Part shown: positions 7,924-17,094 of the stretch, piece by piece
Position numbering within the stretch: the stretch's first letter is position 1
How the letters are laid out: each line of letters opens with the position of its first letter
NCBI GenBank assembly: GCA_029782225.1
Contig: JAKOVF010000138.1
Location: 1 to 64,000 of the forward strand
Origin: Chloroflexota bacterium
Lineage (GTDB): Bacteria; Chloroflexota; Anaerolineae; Anaerolineales; Villigracilaceae
DNA: 64,000 nt
Direction: 5' to 3'
The notes under the pieces: model-generated
What the model saw: only the letters and a program-made list of their open reading frames with translations
Database searches by the model: none
What the model was told of the DNA's origin: nothing
Made by a program: the position numbers and the translations under genes

Positions 7924-8889
7924 TCAATCAACGAAATGACAAGCGACCTGTCGCCCGCTTCTTACTAAACGTAAAGCTGGTTCTGTTTCCTGACACATCT
8001 TCTGCGCGATCGGGCAACGCGTGTGGAAGCGGCATCCACTCGGCGGATTAACCGGGCTGGGGACATTGCCTTCCAAAATTTTCAACTCACGCTTCTTATC
8101 CACAACTGGGAGTGGAATGGATGCGAACAATGCCTGTGTGTATGGATGTAGTGGCTCATCGAACACAGCCTGTGCCGAGCCTACTTCGACGAGCTTGCCT
8201 AAATACATGACGCCAATACGATCGCTGATGTGTTGTACTATATTCAGATCATGCGAGATAAATAGATACGTCAGCCCCAATGACTTCTTCAGGTCTTCCA
8301 ATAAGTTGATGATTTGCGCTTGCACCGAAACATCCAATGCAGATGTTGGTTCATCAAGCACGATCAACTTTGGGTTCAACGCCAACGCCCGCGCCACCGC
8401 CACACGCTGACATTGTCCGCCGGACATTTCATGAGGGAAGCGGTCGAGGTGTTGTTTACCAAGACCCACTTGCTCCAACAGCTCGATCACGCGCGGACGA
8501 ACTTCATTCGTTGGTAATGCCCGATGTGCATTCAATGGTTCAGCGATGATCTGTTCCACCTTCAAGCGTGGACTCAACGACGAAAGCGGATTTTGAAAGA
8601 CGATTTGCATCTGTCGGCGCACGGCCTGCATTTGTTTTTTGTGTAAAGCGGTTATATCCTGCCCATCAAACATCACCTTGCCAGACGTGGGTTCGATGAG
8701 GCGCATCACCATCCGCCCCAGCGTAGTTTTCCCGCATCCAGATTCGCCGACCAGCCCCAAAGTCTCGCCAGAGGCGATGGTCAAGTCGACGCCATCTACG
8801 GCGTAGATGTAACGCGTCGCGCCCGAAAGCCATCCGCCTGGCAGCCGGAAATGCTTCTTGATGGACTGAATGGAAACCAGCTCAGTCAT
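7924..8889 (-). CDS. Peptide ABC transporter ATP-binding protein (OppF/DppF-like)
   Basis: A 321-residue ATPase, one of the two that drive the dipeptide/oligopeptide-type importer. Walker A GESGCGKTT follows LGLV at about residues 45-55; the Q-loop is IVFQNPLSSLSPRL, typical of OppF; the signature is [15 protein letters not shown], Walker B LIVLDEP, and the H-loop FISHD. The C-terminal oligopeptide-transporter extension is present (GNVPSPVNPPSGCRFHTRCP), with cysteines that in this family can hold an Fe-S cluster. Its start overlaps the end of the OppD-like gene by eight bases. Confidence 0.95.
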   Translation of the reverse strand: MTELVSIQSIKKHFRLPGGWLSGATRYIYAVDGVDLTIASGETLGLVGESGCGKTTLGRMVMRLIEPTSGKVMFDGQDITALHKKQMQAVRRQMQIVFQNPLSSLSPRLKVEQIIAEPLNAHRALPTNEVRPRVIELLEQVGLGKQHLDRFPHEMSGGQCQRVAVARALALNPKLIVLDEPTSALDVSVQAQIINLLEDLKKSLGLTYLFISHDLNIVQHISDRIGVMYLGKLVEVGSAQAVFDEPLHPYTQALFASIPLPVVDKKRELKILEGNVPSPVNPPSGCRFHTRCPIAQKMCQETEPALRLVRSGRQVACHFVD

Positions 8890-9850
8890 GCTTCACCAAA
8901 AAACACGCGGCTTGATGCCCGGCACTCACGGCAAATGGAGTTGGCATTTCAATTTTGCAGCGCTCAAACACATGCTCGCAGCGCGGTGCAAACGGACAGC
9001 CTACTACCGCGCCCAGATTGGATGGAACCATGCCTGGTATCGTCGCCATCTTTTTGCCGCGCGAACCAGGGCGAGGGATGGCGTTCATCAGTCCGCGCGT
9101 GTAGGGATGTTTCGGGTTGTTGAAGATATCTTCTGTCGAACCGATCTCAGCCACGCGACCCGCATATAAAACGGCGAGACGATCACAAGTCTGCGCGACC
9201 ACGCCGAGATTGTGGGTGATGAAAATAACGGATAATTCCAATTGCTTCTGCAAATCTCGCAGCAGTTTCAAGATCTGTGCCTGAATGGTCACATCGAGTG
9301 CTGTAGTCGGCTCATCTGCGATCAAAAGATCGGGCAGACAGGTCAACGCCATGGCGATCATCACGCGTTGTTGTTGTCCGCCTGAGAGTTGATGCGGATA
9401 CGAACTCATAATGCGTTTGACATCCGGCAAACCCACGGATGTAAGACTTTCCTCAGCACGTTGGCGGATCGCGCTTCTATCGAGTTTGAGGTGTTGGTGG
9501 ATGACCCGTTGGACCTGCTCGCCGATCGTAAAGACCGGGTTGAGCGAAGAGGATGGATCTTGAAATATCATCGCGATCTTGCCACCGCGTATCTGTTCCA
9601 TCGCGGGGGTCGACAGGTCGAGCAGATTTGTTCCATTGAAATTGATGGTTCCGTTTGTGACCTTCGCAGAACGCGGCAGAAGTCCCAACACAGAGAGACC
9701 GGTCACGGTTTTACCACAACCTGTTTCTCCAACAATGCCGAACACTTCGCCGTGTTGCACATTGAAGGTGATCCCATTCAAAGCTTTGAGTATGCCGCGC
9801 GCGGTTTTGAACTCAAGCTGTAGGTCTTTGACTTCAAGCAACGTACTCAT
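8882..9850 (-). CDS. Peptide ABC transporter ATP-binding protein (OppD/DppD-like)
   Basis: A 322-residue partner ATPase of the same importer. Walker [10 protein letters not shown] lies at about residues 41-49, the Q-loop is [14 protein letters not shown], the signature [15 protein letters not shown], Walker [13 protein letters not shown] and H-loop FITHN. The C-terminal extension has the [19 protein letters not shown] pattern with conserved cysteines. The start overlaps the upstream permease gene by four bases (ATGA type), which indicates coupled translation. Confidence 0.95.
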   Translation of the reverse strand: MSTLLEVKDLQLEFKTARGILKALNGITFNVQHGEVFGIVGETGCGKTVTGLSVLGLLPRSAKVTNGTINFNGTNLLDLSTPAMEQIRGGKIAMIFQDPSSSLNPVFTIGEQVQRVIHQHLKLDRSAIRQRAEESLTSVGLPDVKRIMSSYPHQLSGGQQQRVMIAMALTCLPDLLIADEPTTALDVTIQAQILKLLRDLQKQLELSVIFITHNLGVVAQTCDRLAVLYAGRVAEIGSTEDIFNNPKHPYTRGLMNAIPRPGSRGKKMATIPGMVPSNLGAVVGCPFAPRCEHVFERCKIEMPTPFAVSAGHQAACFLVKHD

Positions 9851-10737
9851 TTGTATTGCCTCGGGTCAAAGATATCACGCAACGTATCACCAACTAAATT
9901 GAACGCCATCACGACAATAAATATCGCGATGCCGGGGAAAGTTGCAATCCACCATTGATCAAGAATAAAGCCGCGACCCTCACTGACCATCAAGCCCCAG
10001 TCTGGCGCAGGTGGTTGCGTGCCGAGGCCGAGAAATGCGAGTCCGCCCATTGCAAGGATGACCGTACCCATGTCCACGGTGGCCTGTACCAGGATGGGCG
10101 ACAACGTATTCGGCAAAATGTGACGGAAAATAATGACCGCATCGCTCACACCCGACGCCTGCGCGGCTTCGACAAAGTATCTCTCCCGTAAACCGACTGC
10201 AACACCTCGCGCAATGCGTGTGTACCAGGGCCACCACGAAACGATCAGCGCGATCGCGGCCTTATCGAGTCCACGACCTAACGCGGATGCGATTGCCATG
10301 GCTAACAACAATGAAGGGAAGGCAAGGAACAAGTCCGTGATACGCATGATGACTTCATCGAGCCAGCCACCTTTATATCCAGCTAAGGCCCCCAGCGGAG
10401 CGCCGATCAGCACGGCGAATAAAACAACTCCGATGGGAATGATCAAAGCCGGGCGCGCACCGACAATCACGCGGCTGAGAATATCACGACCCAGTTTGTC
10501 TGTGCCGAACCAATGCTCTGCTGAAGGCGCCAGTAATGTGTTACTGGCATGCGTCTTGCCTGCGCCTTCTTCTGGATACGGCGCGATCTGAAATGCAAAG
10601 ACTGCCAGCAAAATAAACAGCACGATCACACCCGTACTTAACAGTGATAACGGCTCGCGCAGAATTACAGCGAACACATGCCGCAAGGTGCGGGCGCTCT
10701 CAGAGCCGGTGGGTGTGATAGCAGGAATGACTGTCAT
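9847..10737 (-). CDS. Peptide ABC transporter permease (DppC/OppC-like)
   Basis: A 296-residue membrane protein. After a cytoplasmic N-terminus there is one transmembrane helix (about residues 35-55), a long external loop containing HWFGTDKLGRDILSRVIVGARPAL, the hallmark of the DppC group, and then five further helices. The EAA loop that contacts the ATPases is EAAQASGVSDAVIIFRHILPN. It lies three bases after the DppB-like gene and pairs with it to make the channel. Confidence 0.95.
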   Translation of the reverse strand: MTVIPAITPTGSESARTLRHVFAVILREPLSLLSTGVIVLFILLAVFAFQIAPYPEEGAGKTHASNTLLAPSAEHWFGTDKLGRDILSRVIVGARPALIIPIGVVLFAVLIGAPLGALAGYKGGWLDEVIMRITDLFLAFPSLLLAMAIASALGRGLDKAAIALIVSWWPWYTRIARGVAVGLRERYFVEAAQASGVSDAVIIFRHILPNTLSPILVQATVDMGTVILAMGGLAFLGLGTQPPAPDWGLMVSEGRGFILDQWWIATFPGIAIFIVVMAFNLVGDTLRDIFDPRQYK

Positions 10738-10739
10738 GA

Positions 10740-11762
10740 TTAATGCAAACTGATCCGAGGATCAACCCAGGCTTGCAACAAGTCGACAACCAGGTTGATC
10801 AGAACGTAACCCATGGAGCCAAAGAGTGTCATACCCATGATGGCGGGATAATCCAGATTCAACAACGAGCGGACGGTGAAAAGTCCCAGCCCGGGCCAGT
10901 TGAAAATGATCTCGACAAAGAAAGTGCCGGTCAACGCGAAAGCAAAGGTCAAACCGATGACAGTCAGTGTGGGACTGATAGCGTTCTTGAGGGCATACAA
11001 ATAGATGATGATGGTTTGCTTGATGCCATACGCCCGCGCCGTGCGGATGTAATCCTGCTCCAGGGTTTCAAGCATGGCAGCGCGGGTCATGCGGGCGATC
11101 AAGCCCACCGGGTAGGCAGCCAGCGTTAGGGCGGGAAGGATGAGGTGAAGAAAAGCATCCTTGAAGGTGACCCAGTTCGAAGTCACGAATGAATCGAACA
11201 GGATGAAGTTGGTAATCGGGGTCAAGGGATTCGTGAAACGCAAGTCGCTATCCACACGACCCGCGAGCGGCAGTAAATGCAGGTTTCGGAAAAAGATGAT
11301 CTGAAGAACAAGTCCAAGAAAAAAGGCGGGCATGGATACGCCCGCGATCGAAAGAATGCGCACGCCGACATCAAAGGGTTTGCCTTGTGAGCGTGCACTT
11401 AGAACACCCAGCGGAACACCGATCAACACAGCAATGAACATTCCAGAAAAAAGAAGCTCCAGCGTGGCGGGGATGCGCCCCGCAAGTTCTTCGGTGATCG
11501 GTTTTTTCGTTGAGATGGATGTGCCCAGATCGCCATGCAACAACTCCGTCATATACACCATGTATTGAACAGGCAACGGTTTGTCCAAACCGAGTTGTTT
11601 GGTGACCCGGTCAATATCCTCCTGCCGCGCTTTGGGACCGATGTATAACGCCGCAGGGTTCGCCGGAACCACGCGCGCGAGGAAGAATGTGATGACCGAT
11701 ACACCGATCAATACGAGGAACGAGGTGACTATTCGACGAAGAAAGAATTCGAGCTTTTGCAT
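10740..11762 (-). CDS. Peptide ABC transporter permease (DppB/OppB-like)
   Basis: A 340-residue membrane protein with the family's N-terminal FFLRRIVTSFLVLIGVSVITFFLARVVP region (helix 1), the extracellular DRVTKQLGLDKPLPVQYMVY segment, and the EAA loop DYIRTARAYGIKQ before the last two helices. It follows the binding-protein gene after a 68-base gap that contains a strong hairpin, which probably lowers expression relative to the binding protein. Confidence 0.95.
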   Translation of the reverse strand: MQKLEFFLRRIVTSFLVLIGVSVITFFLARVVPANPAALYIGPKARQEDIDRVTKQLGLDKPLPVQYMVYMTELLHGDLGTSISTKKPITEELAGRIPATLELLFSGMFIAVLIGVPLGVLSARSQGKPFDVGVRILSIAGVSMPAFFLGLVLQIIFFRNLHLLPLAGRVDSDLRFTNPLTPITNFILFDSFVTSNWVTFKDAFLHLILPALTLAAYPVGLIARMTRAAMLETLEQDYIRTARAYGIKQTIIIYLYALKNAISPTLTVIGLTFAFALTGTFFVEIIFNWPGLGLFTVRSLLNLDYPAIMGMTLFGSMGYVLINLVVDLLQAWVDPRISLH

Positions 11763-11771
11763 GATGATGGA

Positions 11772-11812
11772 AATTCACCCCGGAGACGAGGCTAGAGTTT
11801 CCGGGGTGAATT
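11772..11812 (-). terminator. Strong hairpin between binding-protein and permease genes
   Basis: AATTCACCCCGG at 11772-11783 pairs perfectly with CCGGGGTGAATT at 11801-11812 (12 bp, 17-base loop). It sits just behind the binding-protein gene in transcription order. No long T-run follows, so partial termination or 3'-end protection of the upstream message is the likely role. Confidence 0.6.
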
Positions 11813-11830
11813 CTTTGATAACGTTAGAAC

Positions 11831-13495
11831 TTATTTGGCGGGACGCAGGTCGTAGAACCAGAAGCGGACATCCGGGTAATTCAGGTTGTACTTGAAACCA
11901 GTAATGTCGTTCGGAACGATGATCGCAACTTTGGTATCGAAGAGGAAAGCTGCCGGAGCTTGATCTACCATCAGGTTTTGGGCTTCGGTGTATTTGGCAA
12001 GCGAGGCTGCCAGATCTGTACCGCTGAGTGCGTTGGCTGAATCCCAGAGCGCATTGTAATCTTCGTTGTACCAGTAGGACAGGTTGAACTTGGTCACATT
12101 GAGGTGCGGCGCATCTTTGCTGCCATAGAACATGCTATACATGTTGTCGCCGCCAGCGTCAGAGTAGGTGGGCCAATAGAGCAACAGGAACATATCCTGC
12201 GCGTTGGCGGGGTCGGTCTTGGCAAGTGCCCATTGTTCGCTGAATTGCATCGGCTCAATGGTCACATCCACGCCGATCTGGGCAAAGGAATCCTTGATCA
12301 ATGGCGCAAAGGCTTCTTCGGTGGAGTTCTCAGAAGCATAGGTCAGCCTGAGGCTGAAACCGCCGTTCTCGTGACCGGCTTCCTTCAACAAGGCTTTGGC
12401 TTTTTCGAGGTCATAGGTGTACTGCTTGACATCGGTCGAGTACGGGAACACCCCATTGGGGGCTGTGCCGTGACTCTGGGTACCGCGTCCACTGGCACCG
12501 ATGTTGATAATATCTTCGTAGGGGATGGCATAAGACAATGCCTGGCGAACTTTGACATCATCAAGGGGGGCTTTCAGGGTGTTGAAGAAAGCAGTGTAAT
12601 TGAACAATGCCGGCTCGGTAGTGACCGTGTAATCAGCGTTGTTTGCGAAAGAGGCATATGAATCGCCGGGAATGGAGGTGACGATGTCTACTTCGCCGCC
12701 TTCCATCATTTGCTGACGAGTGGTAGCTTCGGGCACGATCTGAACCAACACCTTGTCGTATTGCCCATCCTGCCAGCCACCCCAATAATCAGGGTTCTTG
12801 GCTAAAACGATTTCCTGATCGGGAGTATAGGATTCGAGCATATACGGACCCGTACCTGCATCCACACCCTTGCTCCAGTAATTCTCATCCGCAGCGGCAG
12901 CATCCAAGGCTTTGGGGCTGACGATGTACGCCGCGTATTCTGAACCGAGGATCAATTCCAACGGTTGGGCGTAGGACAGGGTGAACTTGACAGTCATATC
13001 ATCCACGGCTTCCACGGAAGCAAGCGGCAACCAGATGAAGGATGCGCCGGCTTTTTCCTTGGCGAGTTCGATCGATTTCACGACTGCAGCAGCATTCATC
13101 GGTTCCCCGTCATGGAACTTCACATTCTCACGCAAGTGGAAGGTCCATACGAGACCATCATCACTCTTCTCCCAGCTTGTAGCAAGCAAGGGCGTGTATT
13201 GCTCCGCGCTTCCCGGCGCATTCACGCGCAGCAATTGCTCATACATGTTCGCCATGTAGGCTGCTTCAGTGGAGAACGATGCAATTGGATCCCAGGTGGT
13301 AATGTTTGCCGAGCTGGCATATTTCAACACTAACGGAGTGGCTGGCGCCTCTGTCGCAGTGGGGGCAGGCGCTTTTGTAGCGGGAGCCTCCGTTACAGCA
13401 GGCTCTGGTGCTTTGGTGGGTGCGGCGCCGCCGCAGGCGCTCAAGATCACCGAAAGCACAACGATCAAAGAAACTAACAGGGGTAAACGTTTCAT
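11831..13495 (-). CDS. Peptide ABC transporter substrate-binding lipoprotein (DppA/OppA-like)
   Basis: A 554-residue SBP_bac_5 (cluster C) receptor. The ATG at 13495 is preferred over 13510 because GAGGAG lies six bases before it. The signal peptide ends in the lipobox VILSAC, followed by a long T/E/A/P-rich linker of about 30 residues. The mature fold begins LKYASSANITTWDPI, with the family signature region TSWEKSDDGLVWTFHLRENVKFHDGEP, and later KVRQALSYAIPYEDI. It is the first gene of the operon and diverges from the regulator gene at 13648. Such receptors bind peptides, but also nickel, sugars or other small molecules, so with a nitrilase in the operon the ligand may not be a plain peptide. 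Confidence 0.93.
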   Translation of the reverse strand: MKRLPLLVSLIVVLSVILSACGGAAPTKAPEPAVTEAPATKAPAPTATEAPATPLVLKYASSANITTWDPIASFSTEAAYMANMYEQLLRVNAPGSAEQYTPLLATSWEKSDDGLVWTFHLRENVKFHDGEPMNAAAVVKSIELAKEKAGASFIWLPLASVEAVDDMTVKFTLSYAQPLELILGSEYAAYIVSPKALDAAAADENYWSKGVDAGTGPYMLESYTPDQEIVLAKNPDYWGGWQDGQYDKVLVQIVPEATTRQQMMEGGEVDIVTSIPGDSYASFANNADYTVTTEPALFNYTAFFNTLKAPLDDVKVRQALSYAIPYEDIINIGASGRGTQSHGTAPNGVFPYSTDVKQYTYDLEKAKALLKEAGHENGGFSLRLTYASENSTEEAFAPLIKDSFAQIGVDVTIEPMQFSEQWALAKTDPANAQDMFLLLYWPTYSDAGGDNMYSMFYGSKDAPHLNVTKFNLSYWYNEDYNALWDSANALSGTDLAASLAKYTEAQNLMVDQAPAAFLFDTKVAIIVPNDITGFKYNLNYPDVRFWFYDLRPAK

Positions 13496-13549
13496 ACTAT
13501 CTCCTCTCAATTGGACGCAAGGCTAACATTAGCATCTTATCATGCCGCG

Positions 13550-13568
13550 TTTGCAAATCGTTTGCAAA
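13550..13568. promoter_or_regulatory. Paired TTTGCAAA palindromes between divergent genes
   Basis: TTTGCAAA occurs at 13550-13557 and 13561-13568, start to start 11 bases, close to one helix turn. They lie in the gap between the dppA-like gene and the giant regulator gene, where an operator is expected. Confidence 0.45.
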
Positions 13569-13581
13569 AACTCTGGAATCA

Positions 13582-13616
13582 GCCAGCTTGCTGGCGTAAT
13601 ACGGGAGCAAGCTCCC
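13582..13616. repeat. Two small hairpins upstream of the giant regulator gene
   Basis: GCCAGCTTGCTGGC (13582-13595) and GGGAGCAAGCTCCC (13603-13616) are both perfect two-base-loop palindromes, set 21 bases apart. They are typical of dispersed intergenic palindromes; a regulatory role is possible but not shown. Confidence 0.4.
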
Positions 13617-13633
13617 TGAATCCATACTAAAGC

Positions 13634-13639
13634 TATAAT
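13634..13639 (+). promoter_or_regulatory. -10 box immediately before the regulator start
   Basis: TATAAT ends eight bases before the ATG at 13648, so transcription would begin at or next to the start codon and the mRNA would be leaderless. No good -35 hexamer is visible. Confidence 0.5.
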
Positions 13640-13647
13640 TGCCTTGC

Positions 13648-16600
13648 ATGAAGCCATCCATCCTGTTGCGCACGAAGTTTTTGGTTCCCCGACCTCGCCC
13701 CGATCTTCTACCCCGCCCGCGGTTGGTGGATTGGCTCGAATCAAATACGGATAAACGACTGATGCTCCTCTCTGCTCCGGCCGGATACGGCAAAACGACC
13801 CTGCTGGCTGACTTCATCAACGCCTCCAACCGACCCTTTGCCTGGTACCAGCTCGACGCGCAGGATTCCGACCCGACAGTTTTTCTCACCTACCTCATCG
13901 AATCCCTGCGGGGCATGAAGCGCGCCCCCGAAACGCTGACGCGTGCCATCGGTCAGACCGCGCAATCGTTATTAGACAGCGCCGAAGTCGGTGTTTCTCC
14001 GCAGCGGGTATTGACCGTTCTCATCAATGAACTTACCGAACAGATCGAGATTCCCTGGTTGATCATATTGGAAGACTATCACTATGTTGCCAGCCCGGTC
14101 GTTCATCAACTTGTAGACTTTTTGCTCGACAACGCACCAGACGGTTTACATGTGGTGATCTCCACCCGTGCAGACCCGCCGCTGTCTTTGTCGCGACTGC
14201 GGGCGCGGGGTCAATTGGCCGAGTTGCGGTCATCGTCCCTGCGGTTTCGAGATGATGAAGTCACCCGCTGGATGCACTCCAATTCGCCTGAACTCACCAA
14301 CGAAAATATTTATCTGCTCAGCGAAAAGACCGAGGGCTGGGTGGCGGCGTTGCAGATCGTGCGTTCATCGCTCACGAGCCGCGATGCGCAGGATATGAAC
14401 CTGATGCTTTCGGGTCTGAATGGTTCACAGCAATTTGTATTCGATTATTTAGCCGACGAAGTTTTCAAACGTCTGCCGGAGAATGTGCAGGAATTTTTAT
14501 TGCGTACCTCGATCCTCTCGCAAATGGATGCTTCCGCTTGCAATGCGGTGGCGAATGTGAAGAATGCCCAATCCATTTTAGAAGAGTTGGAGAAGCAGAA
14601 TCTGTTCCTCTCCAGTTTGGATTCGCAGCGTCATTGGTATCGCTATCATTTGCTCTTTCGAGAATTCCTCCTCAGCCGTCTTCAACGCGTCGAAACAGAA
14701 TCGGTCATCGGCTTAGAGCGAAGCGCCGGCGCGCATTACGAGGCACAAGGCGAATTGGAGGTCGCCCTGTCACATTATTTGAATGCGCATGATTACGAAT
14801 CCGCGGCGCGCGTCGTATCCATCTTTGCGAGAGATTACATCGAGCGCGGACGTGTCGAAGTGCTGCATCGTTATCTGAGCGCCTTGCCATCGAGTGAAAT
14901 GAAGAGTAACCCTGAGCTGCTCTTGCAACATGGCAATGCGCATTGGCGGTTGGGGCAAACCGGCTCGGCGATCGCGGTATATGAAGATGCGCGGGCATCG
15001 TTCGCGGCGCAAAACAATTCCAGCGGCGTGTGCCGCGCACTCACGCGTTTGGCAGAGGTGAACCGTGCGCAAGGGAATTATCGTCAGGCTGAAACTTTAT
15101 CTACTGAAGCCTTATCCTTTGCGAATGTGGATCATGCCGCGCGTGCCGAAGCATTGATGGCGTTAGCAAAAAGCGTCGGCTTCTTGACCGGCATGAATAA
15201 GGGACGTGAACTCGCAGAAGAGGCTGTGGAAGAAGCGCGGTTGGCGGGCGATAAAGTCAGCGCATTATCACGCGCGAATTTTTTACAATCGCTCGGGCAG
15301 ATCTGCTGGTGGCATGGCGATCCGCAAGCCACCGTGCGCTACTGCCAGGAAGCGTTGCAAATTGCCCCGGAAGAATTTTCGCCGATCAGCGCGCAGGCGT
15401 ATATCAGCATGGTGACGCCTTATTTATATTGGCGTGAGTTGGAGAAGGCCCTGCAATTTGCCGAGCGCGGCTTGCAGATCGCGCAGACACTCCATTTAAA
15501 AGAATTGTTACCGAGTGCCTATACAGCGCTTGGCAATGTCCTCACGCGTATGGGCGAGACTGCGCGCGCTGAAGCGTGCCTGCGGACGGGCATGGAAATC
15601 GGTCAGCAACTGGGGCTGGCTTCATATGAGCAGCTAATGGCGACGGGCTTCCTTGCGTACAACTTATGCGGGCAGGGACGTGTGGATGAAGCCCGGCAAC
15701 TGGCAGAGGGCGCGTTATGGTCTTATACCGGAAACCCGGATACATATGAAGCATATGTATGTCGCAGTGTGCTGGCAGACGTCGCATTGGAAAATCAACA
15801 ACTGGAGCAAGCCGAGCCTTTATATACCGAATTGGTAGAAGTGGGGGAGCGTCGTCAATTTCGCATCCCATTAGCAATGGTGTATTTTGGATTGGCTTAT
15901 ATCCATTTTGAAACCAGGCGCACTGAAAGTGGACTGATGCATGCCCGTAAAGCATTGCGATTAATCGAGGCTTCCAAGACCTTTCAATTATTTCTTGATC
16001 AGGGCGCGCGTTCTCAAGTGGTGGCTGAAGCGCTGATTCGTGCAGGAGAAAAGAGTCCATTTTTGGATCGGGTGTTGGAGAATCTGCCAGAGAAGCAGAT
16101 TCCGATTGCGCTGCAAGATCATGTGTCGATTCGCGTACAATGCTTCGGTCCTTTGCATGTGTATGTGAACGGCGAAGAAGTTTCGCAGGAACGTTGGGTC
16201 TCTACCAAGGCGCGTGATTTACTGGCATATTTTGTGACGGCCCGCGGTGAGAAGGTCCCGGCTGAAAAAATCTTTGATGCCATTTGGGGCGCCAAGGAAC
16301 GTACGAGCCGCACCGCATTTCATACCGCTCTATCGCGTTTACGAAATGCCTTGAAGTATAAAGAAGAAAATACGCGGTTGATCTTGGTGGAGGTGGGGGA
16401 GTATTGGTTGGATTCGGCACGCTTCAATATCGATGTCGATGAATTCGATTTCGCGCTTGCCAAAGCCCGAGCCAGTTCGAATTCAGCAGTCCGGGCGGAG
16501 TGGTACGAACGCGCAGTCGCTTTATATCGTGGTGAATATTTGCAGAATATGTATTACGAATGGGTGTTTGCAGAACGGCGACGATTAGCCCAGTCCTATC

Positions 16601-16869
16601 TTGCTGCCCTCCAGGAATTGACCACCTATCATCTTTCTAATCGATCACCGAAGCAGGCTGTGGCTTGTATCGAGAAAGCCATCCCGCTCGACGTACTCAA
16701 TGAAGATCTGTATTGCCTTGCGATGCGTGCTTACGCAGAGTGTGGGGACCGCGCGAGCATCACACGTATTTATTCCAAATTGCAGAGCCTGTTGCTGGTT
16801 GAATTGAACGCAAAACCGATGTCTGAGACCATCAACCTATATCAGGATCTGCAAAGGAGAAATGCCTAA
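13648..16869 (+). CDS. Giant STAND transcriptional activator with TPR region and BTAD
   Basis: A 1073-residue regulator built from three parts. Residues 1-330 are a MalT-like signalling ATPase: Walker A APAGYGKTT at 43-51, Walker B-like LIILEDYHYV, and STRADPPL, a typical sensor region. Residues about 350-810 are helical repeats of TPR type. The last 240 residues start with a winged-helix domain (IRVQCFGPLHVYVNGEEVSQERWVSTKARDLLAYF) and end with the bacterial transcriptional activation domain also found in SARP regulators. Unlike MalT, DNA binding is therefore not by a LuxR-type HTH. The ATG at 13648 is chosen because it follows a -10 box by eight bases; a TTG nine bases upstream is unlikely. 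It diverges from the peptide-importer operon, so it may control it in response to a ligand or protein partner. Such proteins are common in Chloroflexota. Confidence 0.9.
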   Translation: MKPSILLRTKFLVPRPRPDLLPRPRLVDWLESNTDKRLMLLSAPAGYGKTTLLADFINASNRPFAWYQLDAQDSDPTVFLTYLIESLRGMKRAPETLTRAIGQTAQSLLDSAEVGVSPQRVLTVLINELTEQIEIPWLIILEDYHYVASPVVHQLVDFLLDNAPDGLHVVISTRADPPLSLSRLRARGQLAELRSSSLRFRDDEVTRWMHSNSPELTNENIYLLSEKTEGWVAALQIVRSSLTSRDAQDMNLMLSGLNGSQQFVFDYLADEVFKRLPENVQEFLLRTSILSQMDASACNAVANVKNAQSILEELEKQNLFLSSLDSQRHWYRYHLLFREFLLSRLQRVETESVIGLERSAGAHYEAQGELEVALSHYLNAHDYESAARVVSIFARDYIERGRVEVLHRYLSALPSSEMKSNPELLLQHGNAHWRLGQTGSAIAVYEDARASFAAQNNSSGVCRALTRLAEVNRAQGNYRQAETLSTEALSFANVDHAARAEALMALAKSVGFLTGMNKGRELAEEAVEEARLAGDKVSALSRANFLQSLGQICWWHGDPQATVRYCQEALQIAPEEFSPISAQAYISMVTPYLYWRELEKALQFAERGLQIAQTLHLKELLPSAYTALGNVLTRMGETARAEACLRTGMEIGQQLGLASYEQLMATGFLAYNLCGQGRVDEARQLAEGALWSYTGNPDTYEAYVCRSVLADVALENQQLEQAEPLYTELVEVGERRQFRIPLAMVYFGLAYIHFETRRTESGLMHARKALRLIEASKTFQLFLDQGARSQVVAEALIRAGEKSPFLDRVLENLPEKQIPIALQDHVSIRVQCFGPLHVYVNGEEVSQERWVSTKARDLLAYFVTARGEKVPAEKIFDAIWGAKERTSRTAFHTALSRLRNALKYKEENTRLILVEVGEYWLDSARFNIDVDEFDFALAKARASSNSAVRAEWYERAVALYRGEYLQNMYYEWVFAERRRLAQSYLAALQELTTYHLSNRSPKQAVACIEKAIPLDVLNEDLYCLAMRAYAECGDRASITRIYSKLQSLLLVELNAKPMSETINLYQDLQRRNA

Positions 16870-17094
16870 GTTATACACACTTCCTCTCCTGAGGAAATCC
16901 TTGGACCGGGAAATATTTTCATGTCCACATCAGCTTTGAGTGGTTGTGCTGGCTTCTTGCCTTATCGACCACGTTTTTTTCGCAATTCAAACTAACTTAT
17001 TCTGCCATCAGCCTAAATTTATGGCTGTATACAATCACTCCCCAGCACATATTTCCTCATTGGCATGAATATTTAGATTATCAAGCAAGTTTTA

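Noticed and set aside
13550-13616. Possible CRISPR-like spacing of short palindromes
   Set aside because: Only two copies of each, with different sequences and no constant repeat/spacer unit.
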